Source of the DNA: an uncultured Eubacteriales bacterium
GTDB taxonomy: Bacteria > Bacillota > Clostridia > Oscillospirales > Oscillospiraceae
Direction of reading: 5' to 3'
Length of the DNA: 5,449 nt
Assembly (NCBI GenBank): GCA_900545805.1
Contig: URAL01000061.1
Location: 1-5,449, forward strand
Shown: positions 1 to 5,342 of the stretch, piece by piece
Position numbering within the stretch: position 1 is the first letter of the stretch
Layout of the letters: the number at the start of each line of letters is the position of its first letter
Program-made: the position numbers and the translations under genes
Notes under the pieces: generated by a model
Told to the model about the DNA's origin: nothing
Databases searched by the model: none
What the model saw: only the letters and a program-made list of their open reading frames with translations

Positions 1-135
1 GGTTGCACTTCGGATGATAGCACGCCAGCTCCCCTTACGCAGGGGAGCCAATGGGTGCGGCGGTTTTTCGGTTTTCTCGGCACTCTCCGGTCGGGCAGTC
101 GCAATGTGCGTATCAGCAAGTGCGTAAAAGCGCCT
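1..135. repeat. End of an intergenic repeat mosaic (G box, palindrome, R2 module)
   Basis: No gene is seen here. Bases 1-22 hold a diverged GCAC box like 812-827. Bases 28-60 match 1018-1050 closely, including the CCCCTTACGCAGGGG core. From about 57 the sequence is an R2 module in reverse orientation, whose T-tract/GGCGC edge (131-143 on the other strand) runs into the stop codon of the small membrane protein. The left part of the array is outside the window. Confidence 0.75.
28..48. repeat. Perfect 8-bp palindrome (P-type hairpin)
   Basis: GCTCCCCT (28-35) pairs with AGGGGAGC (41-48) around the loop TACGC. The same core recurs at 1020-1034, where only five pairs remain. It has no T-tract, so it is a repeat hairpin rather than a clear terminator. 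Confidence 0.7.
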
Positions 136-486
136 CTAAAAAGAATGTATTGCGGCGGCCGCGGCAAGAACCGCTGAATATGCGCGGTGGCGCTGCATTT
201 TTGACTTCGGCTCCTTTGCCATGTGGCAGTCGGCGACAAGCACGACGCTTGCCGCGAAGGCCGCAAAGCCGCTCAAGGCTTTGATTCGGCTTGCTTTTTG
301 CGCCGTCGCCATATGTGCGAGCACCGCGAGAAAATACACGCCGCTGGCCGCCTCGTGCGCCTGCATCATGACGGCGTTCGCCTTGTGCAGGCCGAGCTTG
401 CGCAGAGGGTATTTAACCATAAGCGCCGCAAGCGAGGCCGCCGCCGTGTATCCCGTTGTTTTGTGTATCATTGCTTTGATATTCAT
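136..486 (-). CDS. Small histidine-rich membrane protein, diheme cytochrome b-like (116 aa)
   Basis: I do not recognise a named family. The 116-residue product is hydrophobic, with likely membrane helices near residues 8-24, 41-60, 69-87 and 98-116. Two helices each carry two histidines spaced H-X13-H (H44/H58 and H100/H114), separated by one helix without paired histidines. That is the arrangement by which ferric reductase and NADPH oxidase-type membrane domains hold two stacked b-type hemes, so a small heme-binding membrane electron carrier is an inference. H8, H34 and H88 are further histidines. The start is chosen because GAAAGG at 497-502 lies 10 nt upstream of the ATG. No flavin or NAD domain is fused. 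The last codons and the TAG stop lie in the conserved edge of a repeat, so the C-terminus, only two residues past H114, may have been trimmed. It lies about 700 bp downstream of gyrA on the same strand, too far for clear co-transcription. A coincidental His pattern in an unknown small membrane protein remains possible. Confidence 0.72.
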   Translation of the reverse strand: MNIKAMIHKTTGYTAAASLAALMVKYPLRKLGLHKANAVMMQAHEAASGVYFLAVLAHMATAQKASRIKALSGFAAFAASVVLVADCHMAKEPKSKMQRHRAYSAVLAAAAAIHSF

Positions 487-496
487 ATTGGCATCG

Positions 497-502
497 CCTT
501 TC
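497..502 (-). promoter_or_regulatory. Ribosome binding site of the small membrane protein
   Basis: GAAAGG on the minus strand lies 10 nt before the ATG at 486 and supports that start over the in-frame ATG at codon 6, which has no such site. The conserved T-tract edge of the upstream repeat begins only a few bases further upstream. Confidence 0.55.
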
Positions 503-510
503 TATTTTTT

Positions 511-598
511 AGTGGCGCACGGACGCGCCTACGGATACATTTATTGCGGTATCCCGGTATCGAAAGCGCGGAGAAAACCGCAAGTGCGCCGCTTCCCG
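511..598 (+). repeat. Left terminal inverted repeat (R2 module)
   Basis: It begins AGTGGCGCACGG and ends CGCTTCCCG. It is the inverted partner of 1073-1160 (same length, about 18 differences by eye). Internally, GGATAC (533-538) and GTATCC (549-554) form a small palindrome around a TTATTGCG-containing loop. Confidence 0.75.
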
Positions 599-638
599 CA
601 GACAAGGTGCAAAAGCTCTGCCCGCGCTCAAACCTATT

Positions 639-696
639 CGTAGGGGCGACCATCGGTCGCCCGCTGTGCCGGTTTTGCCGTAAGTGACCGGTCGGG
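639..696 (+). repeat. 58-bp exact direct repeat, copy 1
   Basis: It is identical to 880-937, 241 bp away. It contains the GTAG hairpin (640-662) and the inner end of an R2 module in reverse orientation. The perfect match among otherwise diverged modules suggests a recent duplication or conversion. Confidence 0.92.
640..662 (+). repeat. REP-like hairpin with 5' GTAG, copy 1
   Basis: GTAG (640-643) is followed at once by stem GGGCGACC (644-651), loop ATC, and stem GGTCGCCC (655-662), giving 8 perfect pairs. This layout matches REP elements mobilised by REP-associated tyrosine (Y1) transposases, whose recognition uses a GTAG-type tetranucleotide 5' of the hairpin. Confidence 0.75.
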
Positions 697-745
697 CCGA
701 CGCAATAAAAGTATAGGTAAAATGTAAAACCGCTATTGAAAAAAC

Positions 746-903
746 ACCTCATCCGTCGGCTTCGCCGACACCTTCCCCTCAAGGGGAAGGCAAGGGTGCA
801 GCGTAAAATTTTTGCACTAATATAGCACAATTTCCCGTGGTGCGAATTGCCAGGGTCTTGGTCGGAACCGATTTTAACTCGTAGGGGCGACCATCGGTCG
901 CCC
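746..903 (+). repeat. 158-bp composite repeat (double hairpin, G box, linker, REP), copy 1
   Basis: The order is ACCTCATCC, hairpin GTCGGC/GCCGAC (755-769), hairpin CCTTCCCCT/AGGGGAAGG (771-790), AT-rich box with GCAC repeats (805-835), linker, then the GTAG hairpin. It aligns end to end with the reverse complement of 4084-4240, with about 20 differences by eye including a one-base gap. Confidence 0.85.
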
Positions 904-937
904 GCTGTGCCGGTTTTGCCGTAAGTGACCGGTCGGG
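880..937 (+). repeat. 58-bp exact direct repeat, copy 2
   Basis: It is identical to 639-696. After base 937 the two copies diverge, although both continue as R2 modules up to their A-run edges (about 744 and 985). Confidence 0.92.
881..903 (+). repeat. REP-like hairpin with 5' GTAG, copy 2
   Basis: It is identical to copy 1: GTAG at 881-884, then 8 pairs (885-892 with 896-903) and loop ATC. It lies at the end of the 158-bp composite repeat. Confidence 0.75.
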
Positions 938-997
938 ACACCGCAATTACCGTATCGGTACAGCCTGAATGCGCCACTAAAAAAACAACCCCTCCGA

Positions 998-1034
998 GTC
1001 GGCTGACGCCGACCCACCTCCCCTTACGCAGGGG
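998..1034 (+). repeat. Diverged double hairpin (P element)
   Basis: GTCGGC (998-1003) pairs with GCCGAC (1008-1013) around TGAC, followed by CCCCT (1020-1024) and AGGGG (1030-1034) around TACGC. The first stem is the same as at 755-769 and 4217-4231 with a different loop. The second matches the palindrome at 28-48. Confidence 0.65.
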
Positions 1035-1072
1035 CGCCAATGGGGTGCGGAGCAAAATCTGCACCGCAGTAT

Positions 1073-1160
1073 CGGGAAGCGGCAGTTTTGCGGTTTTGTC
1101 GGCAATTTCGACACCGGGCTGACGCAATAAGCGTATCCGTAGCTGCGTCCGTGCGCCTCC
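1073..1160 (-). repeat. Right terminal inverted repeat (R2 module)
   Basis: This is the inverted partner of 511-598. Its inner 46 bases (1073-1118) match 5404-5449 in reverse orientation at 45 of 46 positions. Its outer edge continues into A6 at 1162-1167 and ends about 15 bp from the gyrA stop codon. Confidence 0.75.
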
Positions 1161-1182
1161 GAAAAAACAACACCACCGGCTG

Positions 1183-3681
1183 TCAGCTCTCCTCGGTATC
1201 GGTGCTGACCTCATCCGCATCGGACTCTTTATCGGTCGGGGCGATGGAGATTACCTTCGCGTCGCCGGTCAGGCGCATGACGCGCACGCCCTGGGTGCTG
1301 CGCGAGAGCAGGCTGATGCTGCCGACATCCATGCGGATGATCGTGCCGTCGTCGGAGATGACCAGCAGATCCTCGTCTCCGTGAACGATGACGACGTCGG
1401 CGATCGGGCCGGTCTTATCGGTGACATTGTAGTTTTTAAGTCCCATGCCGCCGCGGTTCTGCACGCTGTACTCGCTCACGTCGGTGCGCTTGCCGTAACC
1501 GTTTTCGGTTATGCTCAGTATCGCCGAGCCCTCGGCCGCGATGCCCGCTCCGACGACGAAGTCGCCCTCGCGCAGACGGATGCCGCGCACGCCGACTGCG
1601 TCGCGTCCCATTGCGCGTGCGTCGGTCTCGTTAAAGCAGATGGCCATGCCGTCGTGCGTTGCAAGCAGGATCTTATCCTCGCCGGAGGTCTGCAAAACGG
1701 TGATGAGCTCGTCGCCCTCGTCCAGCGACAGGGCGCGGATGCCGTTCGAGCGGATGTTCTTGAACGCCGACTGCGCGGTTCGCTTGACTGTTCCGTCACG
1801 CGTGATGAAAACGAGGTAGCTGTCCTCGCTTATGCCGCGGCCGGCGATCATGGCGCTGACCTTTTCGCCGGGGTCTGCGGGGATGATGTTCACTATATTC
1901 TGTCCGCGTGCGGCTCTGCCCGCCTCCGGGATCCGGTAGCCCTTACGGACATAGACCTTGCCGAGATTTGTGAAGAACAGTATGTTGTCGTGCGTCGAGG
2001 CGGTGAACACCGTTTCGACATAGTCCTCCTCACGCGTGGCCATGGCCTTGACGCCCTTGCCGCCGCGTCCCTGGGCGCGGTACTCGGCCGTGGGCAGGCG
2101 CTTTATGTAGCCGTTGTGCGTGAGGGTGTAGACGCAGTCCTCCTCGTCGATGAGGTCTTCAATGTCGATCTCGTCCTCGACGTCCTGGATCTCGGTCTTG
2201 CGCTCGTCGCCGTATCTGTCGCGGATCTCGATGAGCTCGGTTTTCAGCACGCCCTTGATCTTCTCGGGATCTGCCAGCAGCTCCTTATAATACGCAATGC
2301 GCTCCTCGAGCTCGCGGTACTCGTTCTCCAGCTTCTCGCGGTCGAGACCCTGAAGCGATTTCAGGCGCATATCCAAAATTGCCTGCGCCTGCACATCCGA
2401 CAGGCCGAAGCGCTCCATGAGGTTCTGCTTTGCGTTATCGTAGCTGTTGCGGATGATGTGGATGACCTCGTCGATGTTGTCCTGCGCGATAAGCAGGCCC
2501 TCTAAGAGGTGGGCGCGCTCCTCGGCCTTTTTGAGGTCGTACCTCGTCCTGCGCACGATGAGCTCCTCCTGGAAGCTGAGGTACTCGTCGATGATGTGGC
2601 GAAGGTTGAGTATCTTCGGCTGGGTCTGGTTGTTGACCAGCGCCAGCATATTTATCGAAAAGCTCGTCTGCATCTGCGTCTGCGTCAGCAGGCGGTTTAA
2701 AACGACCTGGGGATTTGCATCACGCTTGAGCTCGATGACTATGCGCATGCCGTTGCGGTCGGTCTCATCGCGCAGGTCGGATATGCCCTCGATGCGCTTA
2801 TCGCGCACATTTTCCGCGATCGTCGCTATAAGCTGGCGCTTGTTGACCTGATACGGAAGCTCGGTTACTATGATCCTCATCCTGTCCTTGCCGAACTCCT
2901 CAAGCTCCGTGCGTGCGCGCATGATGACCTTGCCGCGGCCGGTCATGTAGGCCTGACGTATGCCGCTGCGGCCCATGATGATGCCCTTTGTCGGAAAGTC
3001 GGGGCCCGTGACGTGCTGCAAAAGCTCGCTCATCGTCGCCTCGGGATTATCCAGCACGCAGATGCAGGCGTTTATGACCTCGGTGAGGTTGTGCGGCGGG
3101 ATATTCGTCGCCATGCCGACGGCGATGCCCGACGAGCCGTTTACCAGCAGGTTCGGGAATCTTGACGGCAGCACTCGCGGCTCCTTGCGCGTCTCGTCGA
3201 AGTTCGGGTCCCAGTCTACCGTGTCCTTTTCTATATCGCGCAGCATCTCGTCGGACATGCGCGCCATGCGCGCCTCGGTGTAACGGTATGCCGCCGGGGG
3301 GTCGCCGTCGACCGAGCCGAAGTTGCCGTGACCCTCGATGAGCGGATAGCGCATCGAAAAGTCCTGCGCCAGGCGCACCAGCGCATCATAGACCGACGCG
3401 TCGCCGTGCGGATGGTATCTGCCCAGCACGTCGCCGACCGCCGTCGCGCACTTGCGGAAGGCCTTGTCATGCGTGAGGTTATCCTCGTACATCGCGTACA
3501 GAATCCTGCGGTGCACGGGCTTTAAGCCGTCGCGCACATCCGGCAGCGCACGCCCGATGATAACGCTCATCGCGTACTCTATATAGCTTGTCTTCATCTC
3601 GCCGACCAGCTCCGACCGGACTATGTGCTGCTCGGGAAATGCGATGTCCTCAGGTTTGTAATCCTTATTCTTACCAGCCAT
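1183..3681 (-). CDS. gyrA: DNA gyrase subunit A, complete
   Basis: This is the A subunit of the A2B2 type II topoisomerase that introduces negative supercoils using ATP; GyrA cuts and rejoins DNA. The 832-residue product has normal length for the family. The N-terminal breakage-reunion domain (about 1-500) holds the DVRDGLKPVHRRILYAM stretch (48-64), the quinolone pocket HGDASVYD (92-99), and catalytic Tyr134 after Arg133 in AAYRYTEARM. The coiled-coil tower and gate follow (about 365-500). The C-terminal beta-pinwheel starts near 515 with the GyrA box QGRGGKG (537-543), which supports GyrA over ParC. The protein ends in an acidic tail (817-832). Ala95 aligns with E. coli Ser83, while Asp99 keeps the Asp87 equivalent. 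The ATG is the first start after an in-frame TAA at 3697-3699. No Shine-Dalgarno lies at normal distance; AGGAGG is 23 nt upstream. The gene stands alone: gyrB is not adjacent, and repeat arrays lie on both sides. No frameshift is seen. Confidence 0.98.
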   Translation of the reverse strand: MAGKNKDYKPEDIAFPEQHIVRSELVGEMKTSYIEYAMSVIIGRALPDVRDGLKPVHRRILYAMYEDNLTHDKAFRKCATAVGDVLGRYHPHGDASVYDALVRLAQDFSMRYPLIEGHGNFGSVDGDPPAAYRYTEARMARMSDEMLRDIEKDTVDWDPNFDETRKEPRVLPSRFPNLLVNGSSGIAVGMATNIPPHNLTEVINACICVLDNPEATMSELLQHVTGPDFPTKGIIMGRSGIRQAYMTGRGKVIMRARTELEEFGKDRMRIIVTELPYQVNKRQLIATIAENVRDKRIEGISDLRDETDRNGMRIVIELKRDANPQVVLNRLLTQTQMQTSFSINMLALVNNQTQPKILNLRHIIDEYLSFQEELIVRRTRYDLKKAEERAHLLEGLLIAQDNIDEVIHIIRNSYDNAKQNLMERFGLSDVQAQAILDMRLKSLQGLDREKLENEYRELEERIAYYKELLADPEKIKGVLKTELIEIRDRYGDERKTEIQDVEDEIDIEDLIDEEDCVYTLTHNGYIKRLPTAEYRAQGRGGKGVKAMATREEDYVETVFTASTHDNILFFTNLGKVYVRKGYRIPEAGRAARGQNIVNIIPADPGEKVSAMIAGRGISEDSYLVFITRDGTVKRTAQSAFKNIRSNGIRALSLDEGDELITVLQTSGEDKILLATHDGMAICFNETDARAMGRDAVGVRGIRLREGDFVVGAGIAAEGSAILSITENGYGKRTDVSEYSVQNRGGMGLKNYNVTDKTGPIADVVIVHGDEDLLVISDDGTIIRMDVGSISLLSRSTQGVRVMRLTGDAKVISIAPTDKESDADEVSTDTEES

Positions 3682-3704
3682 TTTTTCAGCGGCGAATTAA
3701 CGCC

Positions 3705-3710
3705 CCTCCT
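3705..3710 (-). promoter_or_regulatory. Distant Shine-Dalgarno-like AGGAGG upstream of gyrA
   Basis: AGGAGG on the minus strand lies 23 nt before the gyrA ATG, too far for normal initiation. Directly after it, GGCG (3704-3701) could pair with CGCC (3694-3691) around TTAATT. Folding this 14-nt segment would leave an effective spacing of 9 nt. This is speculative, since four GC-rich pairs make a weak helix. Confidence 0.3.
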
Positions 3711-3899
3711 ATACATTTATTGCGTCAGCCCGGTATCGAGACTGCGGCGGAAACCATTGCGTTTCGCACCTTTTAAGAGGCGAACCGGGGATTTTTATAT
3801 ACATTTATTGCGGCGTCCCCTCGGGACGAGTTGATAGCTATAGGTGTGCGGCGCAAATTTTGCACTAAATCAGCACAATAATTGCGCACAGCGACCCCT

Positions 3900-3923
3900 G
3901 TAGGGAATGGGCTTGCCCATTCC
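3900..3923 (+). repeat. REP-like hairpin with 5' GTAG, variant stem (GGAATGGGC)
   Basis: GTAG (3900-3903) is followed by GGAATGGGC (3904-3912), TT, and GCCCATTCC (3915-3923): 9 perfect pairs, but with a stem sequence unlike the other copies. It sits inside a diverged copy of the linker that precedes the next GTAG hairpin at 3960. Confidence 0.65.
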
Positions 3924-3959
3924 GCTTGCCGAACCTTGGTCGGCACTGAAATCTATATC

Positions 3960-3982
3960 GTAGGGGCGAGCATTGCTCGCCC
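3960..3982 (+). repeat. REP-like hairpin with 5' GTAG, compensatory stem change
   Basis: GTAG (3960-3963) is followed by GGGCGAGC (3964-3971), loop ATT, and GCTCGCCC (3975-3982). Compared with copies 1 and 2, one C-G pair has become G-C, so pairing is kept although both bases changed. Confidence 0.72.
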
Positions 3983-4083
3983 TTTATTAACGGTTTTCTC
4001 CACAGTTACCGGTCTGGCCGACGCAAAAGATGTATCAGCGCTGTCTTTTATGCGTTTGTGTTAAATCGTAGTTCCGACCATGC

Positions 4084-4106
4084 GGGCGACCGATGGTCGC
4101 CCCTAC
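4084..4106 (-). repeat. REP-like hairpin with 5' GTAG, inverted copy
   Basis: On the minus strand this is the same 23-mer as 640-662 and 881-903. With the plus-oriented hairpin at 3960-3982 it forms an inverted pair about 100 bp apart, as in bacterial interspersed mosaic elements (BIMEs). Confidence 0.75.
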
Positions 4107-4240
4107 GAGCTGCAATCGGTTCCGACAAAGACCGTGGCAGTTCGCACCTCGGGAAATTGTTCTGATTTGGTGCAAAAATTATGTCTGTACCATTGCCTTC
4201 CCCTCAAGGGGAAGGTGTCGGCGGAGCCGACGGATGAGGT
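4084..4240 (-). repeat. 157-bp composite repeat, copy 2, inverted on the other side of gyrA
   Basis: This is the inverted, roughly 87% identical copy of 746-903. Both hairpin stems are intact (4217-4231 and 4196-4215) while their loops differ. Its GTAG hairpin end faces gyrA, as does that of copy 1. Confidence 0.85.
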
Positions 4241-4252
4241 GTAATCAAATCC

Positions 4253-4269
4253 GTGCGGCAGCGCCGCAC
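4253..4269. terminator. Hairpin after the acyltransferase stop, possible weak terminator
   Basis: GTGCGGC (4253-4259) and GCCGCAC (4263-4269) form 7 perfect pairs around a 3-nt loop, 24 bp past the TAG stop of the acyltransferase. Neither side has a proper T-tract, so termination would be weak. It also resembles the GTGTGCGGCGC start of the G box at 3844, so it may be another repeat piece. Confidence 0.35.
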
Positions 4270-4292
4270 ACCTCAATTATTCATTTGAAAAA

Positions 4293-5342
4293 CTAAACGA
4301 TCCACCTGCTCAGCACGGGGATGTGGGATATCAGCCAGTAGACCGCGCAGCAGACGGCGACGATAACCGTCGTCAGCAGCGGGATCGCAAGCAGCGGTGT
4401 TATCAGACCGAACGCGCCGAGGCTCTGAAGCACGTCGAGCACGAAAATGTGCGCAAGATATATGCAGAACGACGCACGCGAGATAAACTCGACAAGGCCG
4501 CGCCCTGAGCGTATTTTTTCGCCTGCGCACAGGCCGAGAATGTACAGTCCGGCCGCAAACAGGCACACTGCTACGCTCATTCCGTTAAGGCAGCCTTCAA
4601 ACAGAGCGCCGTTGGATCTCGATACGAACACCGTCGGCAGCAGCACCGCCGCAAGCCCCGCGGCTGCGATCGCCGCGCCCGTCTTCGCCGGGAGTCTTTT
4701 TTGACAGAGCCGGCAGCCGAGCACGCCGTAGCCTATGGCGGCGTAGCTCATGTTCATCGCCCACTGCGTCGGAAAGCCCTGGATGAGTGAAAGTGGCCGG
4801 TACGGTCTGAGTGTCGGGTACAGTATGCCGAGGGCAAACCACGCGAGCAGGAAATAGTTCATTTCCTTCTCCGATGCGTTTTTTACGAAGCTGCGCGTCA
4901 CGGGCAGGAAAAAATACACCAGCAGCATGATGTGGAGATAGTAAAAATGAAAGTGCTGGTCAAACACCAGTATCTCCTTAAGCGAACGCACGATGCCCGC
5001 GCCGTTGAGCTGCCCGGAAAAATACAGTCCCCACAGCTTATACGCGAACGACCAGACCAGCATTGCGATCACAAGGCGCAGAATGTTGTGCAGATACAGT
5101 CTTTTGAGCGGCAGCTCCTTTTCAGGACGCAGCATCAGCGCACCCGAGCACATGAGAAACAGCGGTACGCCCGCCGCGCACAGACTGCGCCATGCCGCCG
5201 ATGCGTCGAACTGCCATGCTCCGGCCGTGCAGTATACCGTGAGGTACTGCGCCGAAACGTGGATCATCACTACGGAGAATATTGCAATCAGCTTTATGAG
5301 ATCGATCCCGATCGACCTGTTTTTTGTCGTGATCTCATTCAT
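4293..5342 (-). CDS. Acyltransferase 3 family membrane protein (WecH/OatA-like sugar O-acyltransferase)
   Basis: This is a 349-residue polytopic membrane protein of the acyltransferase-3 family, which moves acetyl or other acyl groups from a donor such as acetyl-CoA onto sugars of surface polysaccharides, peptidoglycan or lipids. Family signs are the N-terminal IDLIKLIAIFSVVMIHV helix (13-29) with the conserved His28, VPLFLMCSGALML (59-71), the HFHFYYLH stretch (130-137) leading into a helix, and a late SFCIYLAH motif (291-298). About ten helices are expected. The layout is closest to the COG3274 (WecH-like) branch; the actual substrate cannot be read from sequence. No C-terminal SGNH domain is present, unlike two-domain OatA. 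The ATG at 5342 is preferred because the protein starts directly before the family's first helix; only weak GAAAG lies upstream. No glycosyltransferase or polysaccharide gene is visible beside it. Its upstream leader is a copy of the R2 repeat, and a short hairpin follows its TAG stop. Confidence 0.88.
   Translation of the reverse strand: MNEITTKNRSIGIDLIKLIAIFSVVMIHVSAQYLTVYCTAGAWQFDASAAWRSLCAAGVPLFLMCSGALMLRPEKELPLKRLYLHNILRLVIAMLVWSFAYKLWGLYFSGQLNGAGIVRSLKEILVFDQHFHFYYLHIMLLVYFFLPVTRSFVKNASEKEMNYFLLAWFALGILYPTLRPYRPLSLIQGFPTQWAMNMSYAAIGYGVLGCRLCQKRLPAKTGAAIAAAGLAAVLLPTVFVSRSNGALFEGCLNGMSVAVCLFAAGLYILGLCAGEKIRSGRGLVEFISRASFCIYLAHIFVLDVLQSLGAFGLITPLLAIPLLTTVIVAVCCAVYWLISHIPVLSRWIV

Larger units (their letters stand above)
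503..1168. mobile_element. Composite non-coding element with 88-bp terminal inverted repeats (MITE/BIME-like)
   Basis: This fills the gap between gyrA and the small membrane protein. Its core, 511-1160, is 650 bp and ends in inverted R2 modules: 511-598 and the reverse of 1073-1160 align without gaps over 88 bp at about 80% identity by eye. T6 (505-510) and A6 (1162-1167) lie just outside. Inside are two GTAG hairpins, two internal R2 copies, two double hairpins and an exact 58-bp direct repeat. No transposase is encoded and no clear target-site duplication is visible, so any mobility would need an enzyme supplied elsewhere. Reading frames across it are incidental. Assigning it as mobile is an inference from structure. 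Confidence 0.65.
3682..4260. repeat. Intergenic repeat mosaic upstream of gyrA
   Basis: No gene is supported in this gap between the acyltransferase and gyrA. In order: an R2 module from the gyrA start codon (3682 to about 3770); a fragment of a second R2 (about 3790-3835, sharing ATACATTTATTGCG); a GCAC box (3843-3875); a linker carrying two GTAG hairpins (3900 and 3960); a reverse R2 (about 3983-4070); and the inverted composite repeat (4084-4240). Any gyrA promoter must lie within this repetitive DNA; I could not pick a convincing -35/-10 pair. Confidence 0.75.

Noticed and set aside
221..687. Two plus-strand frames (140 and 154 codons) across the small membrane protein and repeat
   Set aside because: They overlap the better-supported minus-strand gene, run into repeats, and give Arg/Cys/His-rich peptides without family features.
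503..1168. CRISPR array
   Set aside because: Repeats are of unequal length and spacing, occur in both orientations and have no uniform spacers; no cas gene is present.
1162..1182. Intrinsic terminator of gyrA
   Set aside because: There is a T6 run after the stop on the minus strand, but no stable GC-rich stem directly before it; the T-run belongs to the R2 edge.
483..1220. 245-codon open frame on the minus strand
   Set aside because: It consists almost wholly of repeat modules, starts inside the antisense-free gap but overlaps the gyrA 3' end in another frame, and its peptide is a low-information read-through of hairpin repeats.
1381..2505. 374-codon open frame antisense to gyrA
   Set aside because: It is a shadow of strongly biased gyrA codon use; the peptide is rich in Ala, Val, Asp and Leu with no recognisable domain, and gyrA is certain on the other strand.
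3588..4296. Several 60-70 codon frames upstream of gyrA
   Set aside because: All lie within repeat modules or hairpins, have no convincing ribosome binding site and share peptide fragments only because the repeats are related.
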